A DNA stretch of 64,000 bases from Novosphingobium sp. SCN 66-18 (GTDB taxonomy: Bacteria > Pseudomonadota > Alphaproteobacteria > Sphingomonadales > Sphingomonadaceae). This document shows, piece after piece, positions 1 to 9,054 of this stretch (the first letter of the stretch is position 1; the number at the start of each line of letters is the position of its first letter). The stretch lies in NCBI GenBank assembly GCA_001725355.1, contig MEGD01000003.1:1-64000 (forward strand), written 5' to 3'. The position numbers and the translations under genes are program-made. The notes under the pieces are model-generated. The model was not told the origin of the DNA. It saw only the letters and a list, made by a program, of their open reading frames with translations, and ran no database searches.

Positions 1-2937
1 CTGGCGCACCGGAACGCCGGTCAGCGTCGCCGCGTGCTCGTTGCCGCCGATGGCGAAGACCAGCCGGAACACCACCTGCCGCGAAGGATCGAGATGGTTG
101 GCATCCGCGTTCGAGGCGTCGATGCGGCAGACATAGGTCACCCCCGACGGCACACACCCCGCGTTCGGTGCCGCCTGGAGCGAGAGGCCGCCGTTGGCCG
201 CGACCGGGTTCACCGTCACGGACTGGAGCGTGGTCGTCAGCCCGGCCGGCGGCGAGGGAATGTCGGTCACGATCACGTTGGTGGCGCGTGAAGGGCCATA
301 GTTGGAAACGCGGATGTCGTAGTTCAGCGTCTCGTCGAACCGCACCGGATCGTCGTTCACCGGATCGCTTTCGGTCTTGGTCACGGCCAGATCGAACGCC
401 GGGCCGTTTACGGTGTGGTTCAGCGTGAAGGCGTTGTTGCCGGCGTTGGGATCGCTGCCGCCGTTGGCGTCGAGCGTCGATGTCGTTACGGTAGCCTTGT
501 TCGCCTGGGTAATCGGCAGCGTGGCCACCGTTTCGGAACCGAACGGATACTTCGGCAGCACATCGATGCTGATCTGCCGCACTTCGGTCCGCGCCAACTG
601 GCCCATCGCGCAGGTCACCGTGCCGGTGGAAGGCACGACCGAGCAGCTCGCGCCCGGCTTGGTCGTGGTCGGCGTGCCAGTGATCTGGAATCGCGCCGGA
701 TCGATCACGTCGACCACCTGCACGTTGTCCGCCGGGTTGGCGCCATCGTTGCGCACGCTGATGATGTAGGTGGCAGGCACGCCCACGCGCACCGGATCGG
801 GCGTCACCGACTTGGAATTGACCGTCATGTCGGCCAGGGCGCCGACGCTGAAGTTCGCGGAATCGCTGTTGTTGCCGTTGTTGGTCTCGGTCGTATCGGG
901 CGAGAACACCGAGGCGAAGTTGGTGTAGGAGCCGCTTTCGAACGGCCGGTCCACGCGGATCACCAGCGTTTCGGTAGCGCCCGCCGCCAGGTTGGACAGC
1001 GACCAGCTGACCAGCCCGTTCCACGGGTTGTAGCTCATGCTGCCCGAACTGATGCTGTTCTGGCTGACGGCGGTGACGTAACTGCCGCTGGTGATGAAGT
1101 CGGGGATGGCGTCGGTCACGTAAACCGTGCGCGCCAGGTCGCCACCGGCGGCGTTCGATACGCGCAGGCGGATGTAATAGCTGTTGTCGGTGTTCGCGAC
1201 CGCCAGGTTATGCGTCCATCCGCCGCTGGGCGACAGGCTCATGTCCTTGGCGATGGAGATGTCCGCTGCCTTGGTGGTGGAGCGCACGCCGGCCGATCGG
1301 CAATCGTTGCCGGTGGGGCTGGAGGGCGAGGACGGCGTGTGGCCCGAGCCGGCGGTGCGGTCGGTGCAGGCGGTGTTGACCACGTCGGTATCGACGCCCG
1401 ATCCCGCTTTCGTCACGAGCGACAGGTACAGCAGATCGCCGACCTGGAGCGTGCCCGAATCCGTCGTCTGGCAAGTGACCACCGCGCCCGAGACCGAACA
1501 GGACCAGTTGCCCGAAACGCTGACGTAGGTTTCATCGGCGCTCAGCGTATCGATCACACGGATCGGCGTGGACGGAGTCCAGCTAGCGACCGACGGCCCC
1601 AGGTTGCGCACCACGATGGTGCTGGTGATGTCCGCGCCCGGGGCGACCGGGCTGGGGCTTTTGGACTTGGAATAGAGTTCGAGATCCGCGTTTGGCAGCA
1701 CCACTTGAAACGGCGCGGACGCATCGTTGTTGCTCGTATCCGGATCGGTGAATCCGGTGGGCGGAGTGACGTGCGCGGTATTGGTGAGGACTCCCGCCGT
1801 CGCCGATGCGCCGGTTACCGGAATGACGAAATCCACCTGCCCCGTGGCCGCGATCGACGCTGCCGTGCAGGTCACCGTCTGCCCCGATCGCACGCAGCCG
1901 GACGGCAACGTGCCGATCGCCAGCGAGCCGTCGAGGGTGTCGGCGATCTTCGTTCCCGCCGGGGCCGTCTGCGGGCCGGTGTTGCGGATCGAGAGCACGA
2001 TGCTGCCGCCCTGCCCCACGGTGATCGTGGAGGTCATCGACTTGATCGCCTGGAGGTCCGCGCCCGCCTCGACATTGGTCACGACGGTGTTGGAAATGTT
2101 GTTGCCCGTCGCCGGATCGAGCACCTGCGGATCGGTGATGCTGACCGCCGCGATGTTGCTGATCGTGCCGGCGGTGTTCTTGGTGATCTTGCCGCTGATC
2201 GTGATGACCGGGAAGCTGCCGCCGACCGCGGGCGCGCTGCCGCTGTAGTCGCAGGTCAGCGTCGTGCCGGAAAGGTTGCAGGTCCATCCCGAACCCGCGG
2301 CGGACTGGAACTGGAAATCGCTCGCGGCGGGAAGGTTATCGACCACCCGGATCGCCGAGGTCGTGTTCGGACCGTTGTTGGTGGCGGTCAGGGTATAGTG
2401 CAGGGTGTCGCCCGCCGGCACGCTGGAGGCCGAACCGGCCTTCACCAGCGCGATGTCCGCACCGGCCCGCACCGTGGGGGTGATCGTCAGGCTGTCGTTG
2501 CCCGCATTGGAATCGGTGTTGCCAGCCGCCGTGATCGTCGCGGTCGAACTGCTGGCCCCCGGCGTCTGCGCGGTCGCGGTGAAGCTGAAGGTCCGGGCGT
2601 TGGCCACGCCGCCACCGGGCAGGGTCGCCAGCGTGCAGGTCAGCGTCTGGCTGCCCGGCGCGCCGGACAGCGTGCAATACGACGGGATGCTGCCCGGCGT
2701 TCCGCTAACGGCGAAGCGCCCCGGCACGCCGATCGTGACCACCGCGTTGCTCACCGCGGAAACGCTGTTGTTCGCGACGGTGACTGTAAAAGTCGCCTGC
2801 GCGCTCGCACCTATTGGATCGGGATCGGCCGAATACTGCGATATCTGCAAGTCCGCGGCGTAAGCCATCCCGCCAAGCAGGAAGACATACAGCCCGACAA
2901 TTATGCGTACAACCGCGATTGATCTTATATATTTCAT
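1..2937 (-). CDS. DUF11-repeat surface or secreted protein, 3' end outside window
   Basis: Open reading frame of 979 codons that begins at ATG 2937 and is still open at the left edge, so the C-terminus is missing. The N-terminus (MKYIRSIAVVRIIVGLYVF) is basic then hydrophobic and ends near AYA, a plausible signal peptide. After it come about seven repeats of 120-150 residues, each opening with a motif like ADLQI, ADIAL, ADLEL or FDLAV and containing a conserved N-x-G-P, at roughly residues 25, 159, 291, 416, 558, 700 and 847. Composition is rich in Thr, Ser, Asn, Val and Gly with scattered Cys pairs, as in DUF11 (conserved repeat domain) beta-sandwich proteins. These are usually cell-surface or secreted and of unknown function. 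A role in adhesion or envelope structure is inference only. Confidence 0.85.
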   Translation of the reverse strand, partial: MKYIRSIAVVRIIVGLYVFLLGGMAYAADLQISQYSADPDPIGASAQATFTVTVANNSVSAVSNAVVTIGVPGRFAVSGTPGSIPSYCTLSGAPGSQTLTCTLATLPGGGVANARTFSFTATAQTPGASSSTATITAAGNTDSNAGNDSLTITPTVRAGADIALVKAGSASSVPAGDTLHYTLTATNNGPNTTSAIRVVDNLPAASDFQFQSAAGSGWTCNLSGTTLTCDYSGSAPAVGGSFPVITISGKITKNTAGTISNIAAVSITDPQVLDPATGNNISNTVVTNVEAGADLQAIKSMTSTITVGQGGSIVLSIRNTGPQTAPAGTKIADTLDGSLAIGTLPSGCVRSGQTVTCTAASIAATGQVDFVIPVTGASATAGVLTNTAHVTPPTGFTDPDTSNNDASAPFQVVLPNADLELYSKSKSPSPVAPGADITSTIVVRNLGPSVASWTPSTPIRVIDTLSADETYVSVSGNWSCSVSGAVVTCQTTDSGTLQVGDLLYLSLVTKAGSGVDTDVVNTACTDRTAGSGHTPSSPSSPTGNDCRSAGVRSTTKAADISIAKDMSLSPSGGWTHNLAVANTDNSYYIRLRVSNAAGGDLARTVYVTDAIPDFITSGSYVTAVSQNSISSGSMSYNPWNGLVSWSLSNLAAGATETLVIRVDRPFESGSYTNFASVFSPDTTETNNGNNSDSANFSVGALADMTVNSKSVTPDPVRVGVPATYIISVRNDGANPADNVQVVDVIDPARFQITGTPTTTKPGASCSVVPSTGTVTCAMGQLARTEVRQISIDVLPKYPFGSETVATLPITQANKATVTTSTLDANGGSDPNAGNNAFTLNHTVNGPAFDLAVTKTESDPVNDDPVRFDETLNYDIRVSNYGPSRATNVIVTDIPSPPAGLTTTLQSVTVNPVAANGGLSLQAAPNAGCVPSGVTYVCRIDASNADANHLDPSRQVVFRLVFAIGGNEHAATLTGVPVRQ

Positions 2938-3217
2938 GACATCCCGACCCTTCACCGCACAATTTATTCCGCGGCAGACAGGTATCGGGTAAGTAAATAA
3001 TGGTTAATTCGCGGTAATTATTGACCTGATTGTAAAATAAATTAAATATCCACTTTAAGTCGGATATTTTTTACGCGCAGATCAGATTCCAGAAAACAAA
3101 CGAAAAATCCCGAAACATAAATATAGTCCGTTCCGGACACTGGAAAACCTCTTCCACGAGCATCAGCCTGTCCGGACCGCGAGACCAGACGGTAACGCAG
3201 CCGCAGGGGCAGCAGGA
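2938..3217. promoter_or_regulatory. AT-rich intergenic region upstream of the DUF11-repeat gene
   Basis: This 280-base gap lies between the start of the DUF11 gene and the end of rsh, both on the minus strand. Bases about 2960-3120 are strikingly AT-rich against the surrounding GC-rich genome. It must hold the promoter of the DUF11 gene, and such AT-rich leaders are typical of genes silenced by nucleoid proteins. I could not pick out a single convincing -35/-10 pair. No gene is seen here. Confidence 0.4.
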
Positions 3218-5311
3218 TCAGATGCGTTCGGCTTGCGCCACCGCGTCGCTGGCGCGCAGGGCGCTGATGATGCGCGTCAGGTGCGCCAGATCGCGCACTT
3301 CCAGGTCCACCTCGTAGGTGTGGAACGGGTTTTCGCGCTGGGTCATTTCCAGATTGACCACGTTGGCGTGGTTCTTGGCGAAGATTCCCGCCATTTCCGC
3401 GAGCGTGCCCGGGCGATTGTAAAGTTCGGCGCGCAGGCGGCCGATCGCGCCATCGGTCCGCGCGTCCCACGAAAGGTCGATCCAGTCGGCATCGATCCCG
3501 TTGGCAAGGTTGAGGCAGTCGATCGCATGGACCTCCACGCCCTTGCCCGGCCGCCGCAGCCCGACGATGCGGTCGCCTGGCACCGGATGGCAGCATGCGG
3601 CAAGCTGGAACGCCATGCCCGGCGTCAGCCCGCGCACCGCGATCGCACGCTTCTGCTTGGGCCAGTGATCGGGATCGGGCAGGTTCGCCGCGCTGCCCGG
3701 CATCAAGGCCTCCATCACCTGCCGGTCATCGACCTTGGCCGATCCGACGGCGAACATCAGGTCTTCCTCGCCCGCCATCTTCAGCCGCTTGATCGCATCG
3801 GCCAGCGCCTTCTTGCCCACGGTGCCGGGCAGGCGCTCGACGATCTCCTCATAGAGCTTGCGCCCGATGGCGGCGACTTCGGCGCGTTCCTTCTGGCGCA
3901 CGAAGCGGCGGATGGAGGCCCGCGCCTTGCCCGTGACGGCGAAGGCCAGCCACGAAAGCTGCGGCTCCGAGGTACGGCTCTTGATGATCTCCACCACGTC
4001 GCCGTTGTTCAGCGGCGTGCGCAGCGGCACGTGCCGCCCGTTGATCTTCGCGCCCACCGCCTGCGCGCCCAGATTGGTGTGAACGGCAAAGGCGAAGTCG
4101 ATCGGCGTCGCGCCCTTGGGCAGCTGGAACAGCGCCCCCTTGGGCGTGAAAGCGAAGATGCGATCCTGATAGATCGCCATCTTGGTGTTTTCGAGCAGTT
4201 CGTCGGGATCGTTGCTGGCTTCGAGGATTTCCAGCAGATCGCGCAGCCAGCCCACCTGCCCGTCGGGCGTAACCCCGCCCTGCTTGTAGGACCAGTGCGC
4301 GGCGAGGCCGAACTCGTTGGTCTCGTGCATCGCGCGTGTCTTGATCTGCACTTCCACGCGCATGGCGTTGTTGTAGATCAGCGAGGTGTGCAGGCTCTTG
4401 TAGCCGTTCATCTTCGGCGTGGAGATGTAGTCCTTGAACCGGCCAGGGATCATCTGCCAGGTGCGGTGCAGGATGCCCAGCGCCTTGTAGCAATCGTCCT
4501 CGTCCTCGGTCAGCACGCGGAAGGCCATGATGTCGGTGATCTGCTCGAAGCTGACATGGCGCTCGGCCATCTTCTTCCAGATCGAATAGGGGTGCTTCTC
4601 GCGGCCTGAGACTTCCACCCTCAGGCCCGCTTCGGCCAGCGCCTGCTTGATCTCCAGCGCGATCGCCCCGACCTGCCCGTTCTCCTCGCTGCGGATCGCG
4701 GCCAGACGCCCGCTGATCGTGGCGTAGGCTTCGGGTTCAAGCTGCTCGAAGGCCAGCAGCTGCATCTCGCGCATGTATTCGTACATGCCCACGCGCTCGG
4801 CGAGCGGGGCATAGATATCCATCGTCTCGCGCGCGATGCGGCGGCGCTTCTCCTCGCTCTTGATGAAGTGGAGCGTGCGCATGTTGTGGAGGCGATCGGC
4901 CAGCTTGACGAGCAGGACGCGCAAGTCCTCGCTCATCGCCAGCAGGAACTTGCGCAGGTTCTCGGCGGCGCGCTCGTTGTCGCTCATCGTCTCGATTTTC
5001 GAGAGCTTGGTCACGCCATCGACCAGCCGCGCCACATCGGCGCCGAACAGCCGCTCGATCTCGTCGACCGTCGCCAGCGTATCCTCCACCGTATCGTGGA
5101 GCAGCGCCGTCACCACCGTCGCCTGATCGAGCTTCAGCTCGGTCATCAGGCCGGCGACTTCCACCGGGTGCGAGAAATAGGGATCGCCCGAAGCGCGCTT
5201 CTGGGTGCCGTGCTTCTGCACGGTATAGACATAGGCGCGGTTGAGGATCGCCTCATCCGCGTCCGGATCATAGGCCAAGACCCGTTCGACAAGTTCGTAC
5301 TGACGTAGCAT
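3218..5311 (-). CDS. rsh: Bifunctional (p)ppGpp synthetase/hydrolase (RelA/SpoT homologue)
   Basis: Makes and degrades the stringent-response alarmone (p)ppGpp. The 697-residue protein has the full long-RSH layout: an N-terminal HD hydrolase domain (HD at 72-73, ED at 76-77), a synthetase domain with RFKD at 291-294 followed by a conserved Lys/His-rich stretch, a TGS domain (about 384-445) and a C-terminal ACT domain (about 627-697). RxKD rather than ExDD marks the bifunctional Rel/SpoT type rather than synthetase-only RelA. HD and synthetase motifs are both intact, so both activities are expected. It starts at ATG 5311 and is the only RSH gene in the window, as is usual for alphaproteobacteria, which generally carry a single long RSH. 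Confidence 0.96.
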   Translation of the reverse strand: MLRQYELVERVLAYDPDADEAILNRAYVYTVQKHGTQKRASGDPYFSHPVEVAGLMTELKLDQATVVTALLHDTVEDTLATVDEIERLFGADVARLVDGVTKLSKIETMSDNERAAENLRKFLLAMSEDLRVLLVKLADRLHNMRTLHFIKSEEKRRRIARETMDIYAPLAERVGMYEYMREMQLLAFEQLEPEAYATISGRLAAIRSEENGQVGAIALEIKQALAEAGLRVEVSGREKHPYSIWKKMAERHVSFEQITDIMAFRVLTEDEDDCYKALGILHRTWQMIPGRFKDYISTPKMNGYKSLHTSLIYNNAMRVEVQIKTRAMHETNEFGLAAHWSYKQGGVTPDGQVGWLRDLLEILEASNDPDELLENTKMAIYQDRIFAFTPKGALFQLPKGATPIDFAFAVHTNLGAQAVGAKINGRHVPLRTPLNNGDVVEIIKSRTSEPQLSWLAFAVTGKARASIRRFVRQKERAEVAAIGRKLYEEIVERLPGTVGKKALADAIKRLKMAGEEDLMFAVGSAKVDDRQVMEALMPGSAANLPDPDHWPKQKRAIAVRGLTPGMAFQLAACCHPVPGDRIVGLRRPGKGVEVHAIDCLNLANGIDADWIDLSWDARTDGAIGRLRAELYNRPGTLAEMAGIFAKNHANVVNLEMTQRENPFHTYEVDLEVRDLAHLTRIISALRASDAVAQAERI

Positions 5312-5387
5312 GTGATTCCTAGATGGGCGGAACCATGCGGTCAGAGCAAGGGGGAAAGGTCGCGGAAATGCGGATCAGTGTAATCGC

Positions 5388-6017
5388 TTAGGCACGCAGC
5401 AGCGCTGCATGGGGCGCCACGTCCCCCGGCAGCACGTCGGCAAGGCGCGGATCGGGGAAGACTTCCACCGCCCGCGCATAGGGCACGAACCCTTGCGAGA
5501 CGTAGAACGGCAACGCCTGCGGGCCATCGAGCGTGCAGGTATGTACCCACACCCGCCCCACACCCTCACGCCAGGCCATCTGCAAGGCCTTGCGCATCAG
5601 CCACTTGCCCAGCCCCTTCCCCGTCGCTCCGGGGATCAGGCCAAAGAACGCTATCTCGCATTCGCCGGGCACGCGGAAATCCAGTTCCAGCATCCCCACT
5701 TCCACGCGGGCACGGTCGATCACCGCGAAGACATGCACCTCCGGATCGTGGATGATGGCAGCCAGTTCGCCATCGTCCTTCACCAGCCGCGACCACCACA
5801 GCCACGGCGCGCCGACGCGGCGGTAGAGCATCCGGTATTTCTCGATCGCCGGCGCGTCCCAGCGGACAAGCTGCACCGGCAGGTCACCTTCGGGCACCAG
5901 CCGCCGCAACGCGGCGGGCTTCTCGCGCATTTCCAGCGCCGTCACCACACAGGCGAGATCGCCGGGGCGAACGGCATGATAGCCGGAAGCGAGCGGTTCG
6001 GGGTGATCGTATTCCAA
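5388..6017 (-). CDS. GNAT-family N-acetyltransferase
   Basis: A 209-residue protein with a GNAT fold. The acetyl-CoA binding region reads GLIPGATGKGLGKWLM near residues 127-142, matching the family R/Q-x-x-G-x-G/A signature, and the C-terminal part (ALPFYVSQGFVPY) matches the usual F-Y-x-x-x-G-F segment. The frame opens with TTG at 6017, four bases after the hemF stop, with a GGAACT-like ribosome-binding site overlapping the end of hemF. This implies translational coupling to hemF. The substrate is unknown. Co-transcription with a heme gene does not by itself indicate a heme-related acceptor. Confidence 0.8.
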   Translation of the reverse strand: MEYDHPEPLASGYHAVRPGDLACVVTALEMREKPAALRRLVPEGDLPVQLVRWDAPAIEKYRMLYRRVGAPWLWWSRLVKDDGELAAIIHDPEVHVFAVIDRARVEVGMLELDFRVPGECEIAFFGLIPGATGKGLGKWLMRKALQMAWREGVGRVWVHTCTLDGPQALPFYVSQGFVPYARAVEVFPDPRLADVLPGDVAPHAALLRA

Positions 6018-6021
6018 CCGG

Positions 6022-6879
6022 TCAGTTCCACACCACTTCGGGCGGCAGGCTCATCAGAATCGCATCGATGTTCCCGCCGGTCTTCAGGCCGAACAGCGTG
6101 CCCCGGTCATAGACCAGGTTGAACTCGGCGTAGCGGCCCCGCCATTCGAGCTGGCGCTGCTTCTCCTCGGGCGTGAAACCCATGCCCATGCGCCGGCGCA
6201 CAAGCCGGGGGAAGACGTCGAGGAATGCCTCGCCCACATCGCGCGTGAAGGCGAAGTTCGCGGCGAAACCATCGCGGTCCGCGCATTCGAGGTGGTCGTA
6301 GAAAATTCCGCCCACGCCCCGGTGCACCTTGCGGTGGGGAATATAGAAATAGTCGTCCGCCCATTTCTTGAAGCGCGGATAGTATTCCCCGTCATGCGCG
6401 TCGCACGCCGCCTTGAACGCGGCGTGAAATTCGGCGGTGTCCTCGTCATAGGGAAGCGGCGGATTGAGATCGCCGCCGCCACCGAACCACGCCTTGCTGG
6501 TGGTGAGGAAACGCGTGTTCATGTGAACGGCCGGGACGTGCGGATTGGCCATATGCGCGACAAGGCTGATGCCGGTAGCGGTGAACACCGGGTTCTCCGG
6601 GTCCGCACCGTTGATCGACCTGGCAAATTCCGGGCTGAACGCACCACCCACGGTCGAGACGTTGACGCCGACCTTCTCGAACACCGTGCCCTTCATCAGG
6701 CCCTGCACGCCCCCTCCGGGGTTCTCCACGCCCTCCGCCTCGCGCTGCCAAGGCGTGTAGACGAAAGCCGCATCGCTGCCGGCCTCGCGCTCGATCGCCT
6801 CGAACGCCGCGCAGATACGGTCGCGCAGCGATTCGAACCAGTGGCGGGCTTGGGCGGTCTGTTCGGTCCAGTCGGTCAT
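6022..6879 (-). CDS. hemF: Oxygen-dependent coproporphyrinogen III oxidase
   Basis: Catalyses the O2-dependent oxidative decarboxylation of coproporphyrinogen III to protoporphyrinogen IX in heme synthesis. About 285 residues from ATG 6879. A GTG at 6900 would add seven residues, but the ATG matches the family start better. Diagnostic blocks are visible: VFEKVGVNVS, HMNTRF, the Gly-rich WFGGGGDLNPP segment, YPRFKKWADDYFY, and the C-terminal VYDRGTLFGLKTGG followed by ILMSLPP. Length is close to the E. coli enzyme (299). It heads a two-gene minus-strand unit with the GNAT protein. The genome also carries the oxygen-independent isoenzyme hemN at 20902-22251, so this copy should serve aerobic growth. 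Confidence 0.96.
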   Translation of the reverse strand: MTDWTEQTAQARHWFESLRDRICAAFEAIEREAGSDAAFVYTPWQREAEGVENPGGGVQGLMKGTVFEKVGVNVSTVGGAFSPEFARSINGADPENPVFTATGISLVAHMANPHVPAVHMNTRFLTTSKAWFGGGGDLNPPLPYDEDTAEFHAAFKAACDAHDGEYYPRFKKWADDYFYIPHRKVHRGVGGIFYDHLECADRDGFAANFAFTRDVGEAFLDVFPRLVRRRMGMGFTPEEKQRQLEWRGRYAEFNLVYDRGTLFGLKTGGNIDAILMSLPPEVVWN

Positions 6880-6923
6880 GCCGGGCGCTTGCCAAATCAC
6901 GCCCCCTGCGGCAAGGGAAACCC

Positions 6924-7628
6924 ATGGTTCCCTTTTCGTTCGCTCATCGCGAATTTCGGCTCGGCACGCGGATCGGCGATGGCCGCGCGCTGTACTGGCC
7001 GGACGAACAGGCCCTGCTCGTCGCGGACCTGCATCTCGAAAAGGCCAGTTTCTACGCCCGCTTCGGGCAGATGCTGCCGCCCTATGACAGCCGGGAGACG
7101 CTGGAGCGCATCGCGGGCGCCATTCGGGAAACCGGCGCGCGGCGCGTGTTCTGCCTGGGCGACAGTTTCCATGACCGCTTCGGCGCGGAAAGGTTGGAAC
7201 CCCACGCCGCCGGAATGCTGGCGGCGCTGACGCGCGCCACCGACTGGGTGTGGATCACCGGCAACCATGACGAGGATGTGGCCGATCATCCCGGCGGCAC
7301 GCGGGTCGAGGAACTCGCCGTCAGCGGCATCGTGCTGCGGCACGAGGCGAAGGCGGGGGAAGTCGCCCCCGAACTGTCCGGCCATTTCCACCCCAAGCTG
7401 CGCCTCGCGGTCCGTGGCCGCAACATCTCGCGCCCGTGCCTGGTGGTCGGCAAAGACGGCAGCAGCGGGCGCGGCGGCCGCATGATTTTGCCCGCGATCG
7501 GCGCGCTGACCGGCGGCATGGATGCGAACGATCCCGCGATCCTTTCCGCCATGCAACCCGCCACCGAGATCGAAGCGCTCGTGCCAGCGGCGGATCGGCT
7601 GGCGCGCTTCCCGCTCTGGCGCCAGTAA
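6924..7628 (+). CDS. pdeM: Ligase-associated DNA-damage-response endonuclease PdeM (calcineurin-like phosphoesterase)
   Basis: A 234-residue metallophosphoesterase. The metal-binding motifs are present in order: DLHLEK (D-x-H), GDSFHD (G-D), GNHDE (G-N-H-D/E) and GHFHPK (G-H-x-H). The N-terminus, with FRLGTRIGDGRALYWP and then LLVADLHLEKASF, is typical of the PdeM family. That family is normally encoded beside Lhr-type helicase, ATP-dependent DNA ligase and an MBL-fold exonuclease in a DNA repair cluster. Here it stands alone, divergent from hemF with a gap of only 44 bases, so the partners must lie elsewhere or be absent. Family assignment is from recalled similarity; the nuclease substrate is not shown by the sequence. 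Confidence 0.85.
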   Translation: MVPFSFAHREFRLGTRIGDGRALYWPDEQALLVADLHLEKASFYARFGQMLPPYDSRETLERIAGAIRETGARRVFCLGDSFHDRFGAERLEPHAAGMLAALTRATDWVWITGNHDEDVADHPGGTRVEELAVSGIVLRHEAKAGEVAPELSGHFHPKLRLAVRGRNISRPCLVVGKDGSSGRGGRMILPAIGALTGGMDANDPAILSAMQPATEIEALVPAADRLARFPLWRQ

Positions 7629-7653
7629 TGGGTCCTGACCCTAGAGGGACGCC

Positions 7654-8085
7654 GTGACCGGGCCAGGTCCGCGCTGGCGACATTGGCTGGCGCGCTTCGG
7701 CTGGGCCGAGGCGTGCGGCTTTGCCGGTAGCTACGCCGGCTTCTTCGGGCTCTCCGCCGTCGGAGCCGGACCGGAACTCGCGGCGTTCGGTGCGGCGCTG
7801 GGCGAAAATGCCGGTTACTACGGCACCATCTTTCTGCGCGACTGGCGCGCCCTGCCAGGCGGTGAGCGCCGGCTGCGCCCCGTGCTGCTCGCCATGCTCC
7901 ACGATTTCGGCATAGCCGAAGCGCTCGATACGCTGGTCGTTCGCCCGGGCATCACGTTGTCCACCGTTTCCTTGCTCGGGGAAGCAATGGGAGTCGGCGC
8001 CGGCAAGATCGCGGCCGATGTCGTATTCTACGCGCTGGCGCTGGTGTTCTACGAGCGCCGGCGCGCCCGCGAGTGCCGCCGCTGA
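7654..8085 (+). CDS. Small hypothetical membrane protein
   Basis: A 143-residue protein starting at GTG 7654, 25 bases after pdeM and in the same direction, so possibly co-transcribed. Hydrophobic, Gly/Ala-rich stretches occur around residues 20-50 and again at 110-135 (IAADVVFYALALVFYERRR). A Tyr/Gly-rich segment (GENAGYYGTIFLRDW) lies between them. The positively charged C-terminal tail fits the positive-inside rule. I do not recognise a named family. Alanine, glycine and arginine content fits the genome, so it is unlikely to be a recent import. Confidence 0.6.
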   Translation: MTGPGPRWRHWLARFGWAEACGFAGSYAGFFGLSAVGAGPELAAFGAALGENAGYYGTIFLRDWRALPGGERRLRPVLLAMLHDFGIAEALDTLVVRPGITLSTVSLLGEAMGVGAGKIAADVVFYALALVFYERRRARECRR

Positions 8086-8207
8086 CGGCTCCAATCCGCC
8101 TCCCCACCCTTGAATCGTGTCCTGAAAACCCCACATTCGGCGCTTGGCCCTTTATCTGCGACCGCAATGTGATATGAGCGCGCCAAAATCACCTTTCGAG
8201 CAACTGC

Positions 8208-8223
8208 AGGAGAACGCACTATA
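8208..8223 (+). promoter_or_regulatory. Shine-Dalgarno sequence and AUA start codon of infC
   Basis: AGGAG at 8208-8212 is followed after 8 bases by ATA at 8221-8223, which is in frame with infC. The first ATG in frame (8242) has only C-rich sequence before it and no Shine-Dalgarno. No ATG, GTG or TTG occurs in frame between the upstream stop TGA (8170-8172) and 8242. The AUA therefore decides the start. Non-AUG starts in infC are known from E. coli (AUU), where they let IF3 repress its own translation. Confidence 0.75.
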
Positions 8224-8763
8224 GCTCCCCCACCCCGGCGCATGATGGCGCCCCCCGTCAAGAGCGGGCCGCGCTACAACCAGCTCATCAACGTGCCCAA
8301 GGTGCGCGTGATCGATGAGAATGGTGAAAATCTCGGCGTCATGTACACGCGCGAGGCGATCGAACAGGCAGCCGAAGTCGGACTGGACCTGGTCGAGGTT
8401 TCGCCCAACGCCGATCCGCCGGTCTGCAAGTTTCTCGATGTCGGCAAGTTCCGCTACGAGGCCCAGAAGAAGGCCAATCTCGCCCGCAAGACCCAGAAGA
8501 CGCAGGAGATCAAGGAGATCAAGATGCGTCCGAACATCGATGATCACGACTATGACGTGAAGATGCGCAACGTGCAGCGCTTCATCGAGGAGGGGGACAA
8601 GGTGAAGGTTACGCTCCGCTTCCGCGGGCGCGAGCTCTCGCACCAGCAACTCGGCATGAATCTGCTGCGCCGCGTGCAGGACGACGTGGCGGAAATCGCC
8701 AAGATCGAAGCCTTCCCCCGCATGGAAGGCCGCCAGATGCTGATGGTGCTGGCGCCGAAATAA
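8221..8763 (+). CDS. infC: Translation initiation factor IF-3
   Basis: Binds the 30S subunit and checks start-codon and initiator-tRNA pairing. With the AUA start at 8221 the protein has 180 residues; the first ATG (8242) would give 173. The extended N-terminus ([11 protein letters not shown] then GPRYN) resembles the usual alphaproteobacterial IF3 leader, in which a short RR-x-APP segment precedes G-P-R-x-N. Core motifs are clear: [32 protein letters not shown], the basic linker helix ([12 protein letters not shown]) and the C-domain motif [10 protein letters not shown]. It is followed by a strong terminator. The rare start codon should make translation sensitive to IF3 itself, giving autoregulation; that is inferred from the E. 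coli precedent. Confidence 0.96.
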   Translation: MAPPPRRMMAPPVKSGPRYNQLINVPKVRVIDENGENLGVMYTREAIEQAAEVGLDLVEVSPNADPPVCKFLDVGKFRYEAQKKANLARKTQKTQEIKEIKMRPNIDDHDYDVKMRNVQRFIEEGDKVKVTLRFRGRELSHQQLGMNLLRRVQDDVAEIAKIEAFPRMEGRQMLMVLAPK

Positions 8764-8790
8764 ACGCCGTTCCATCGCTGGACCAGAAAA

Positions 8791-8816
8791 ACGGGGCGCG
8801 CACCGCCCCGTTTTTT
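8791..8816 (+). terminator. Rho-independent terminator of infC
   Basis: ACGGGGCG (8791-8798) pairs perfectly with CGCCCCGT (8804-8811) around a five-base loop. A run of six T (8811-8816) follows and an A-tract precedes the stem. It lies 27 bases after the infC stop. Confidence 0.92.
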
Positions 8817-9054
8817 GTGCGCGCCATCGTCCGCGCCATGCGCCCAGACTTCGATGGCGGCACTTTCCCCCTTCACGGCACGGTCTTTTTAGAGTTACAA
8901 CCCGTGCAACGGCCTCCGCGTTGAATCGGAGCCGCCCTTTGTTCAGGCGCCGCGATAAATGCGCGGATGTGTGAGGGCCGGCACAGCGATTCGGGAAGAA
9001 TGAGGCGACATCAAGGTCGCACCGTCATTCGTTACCCAGAGTCGGAGATACGCC

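Noticed and set aside
415-2922. Long plus-strand frame of 835 codons
   Set aside because: Its product is packed with Arg, His, Gly and Asp without domain logic; it is the antisense shadow of the DUF11-repeat gene on the minus strand, which has a signal peptide and clear repeats.
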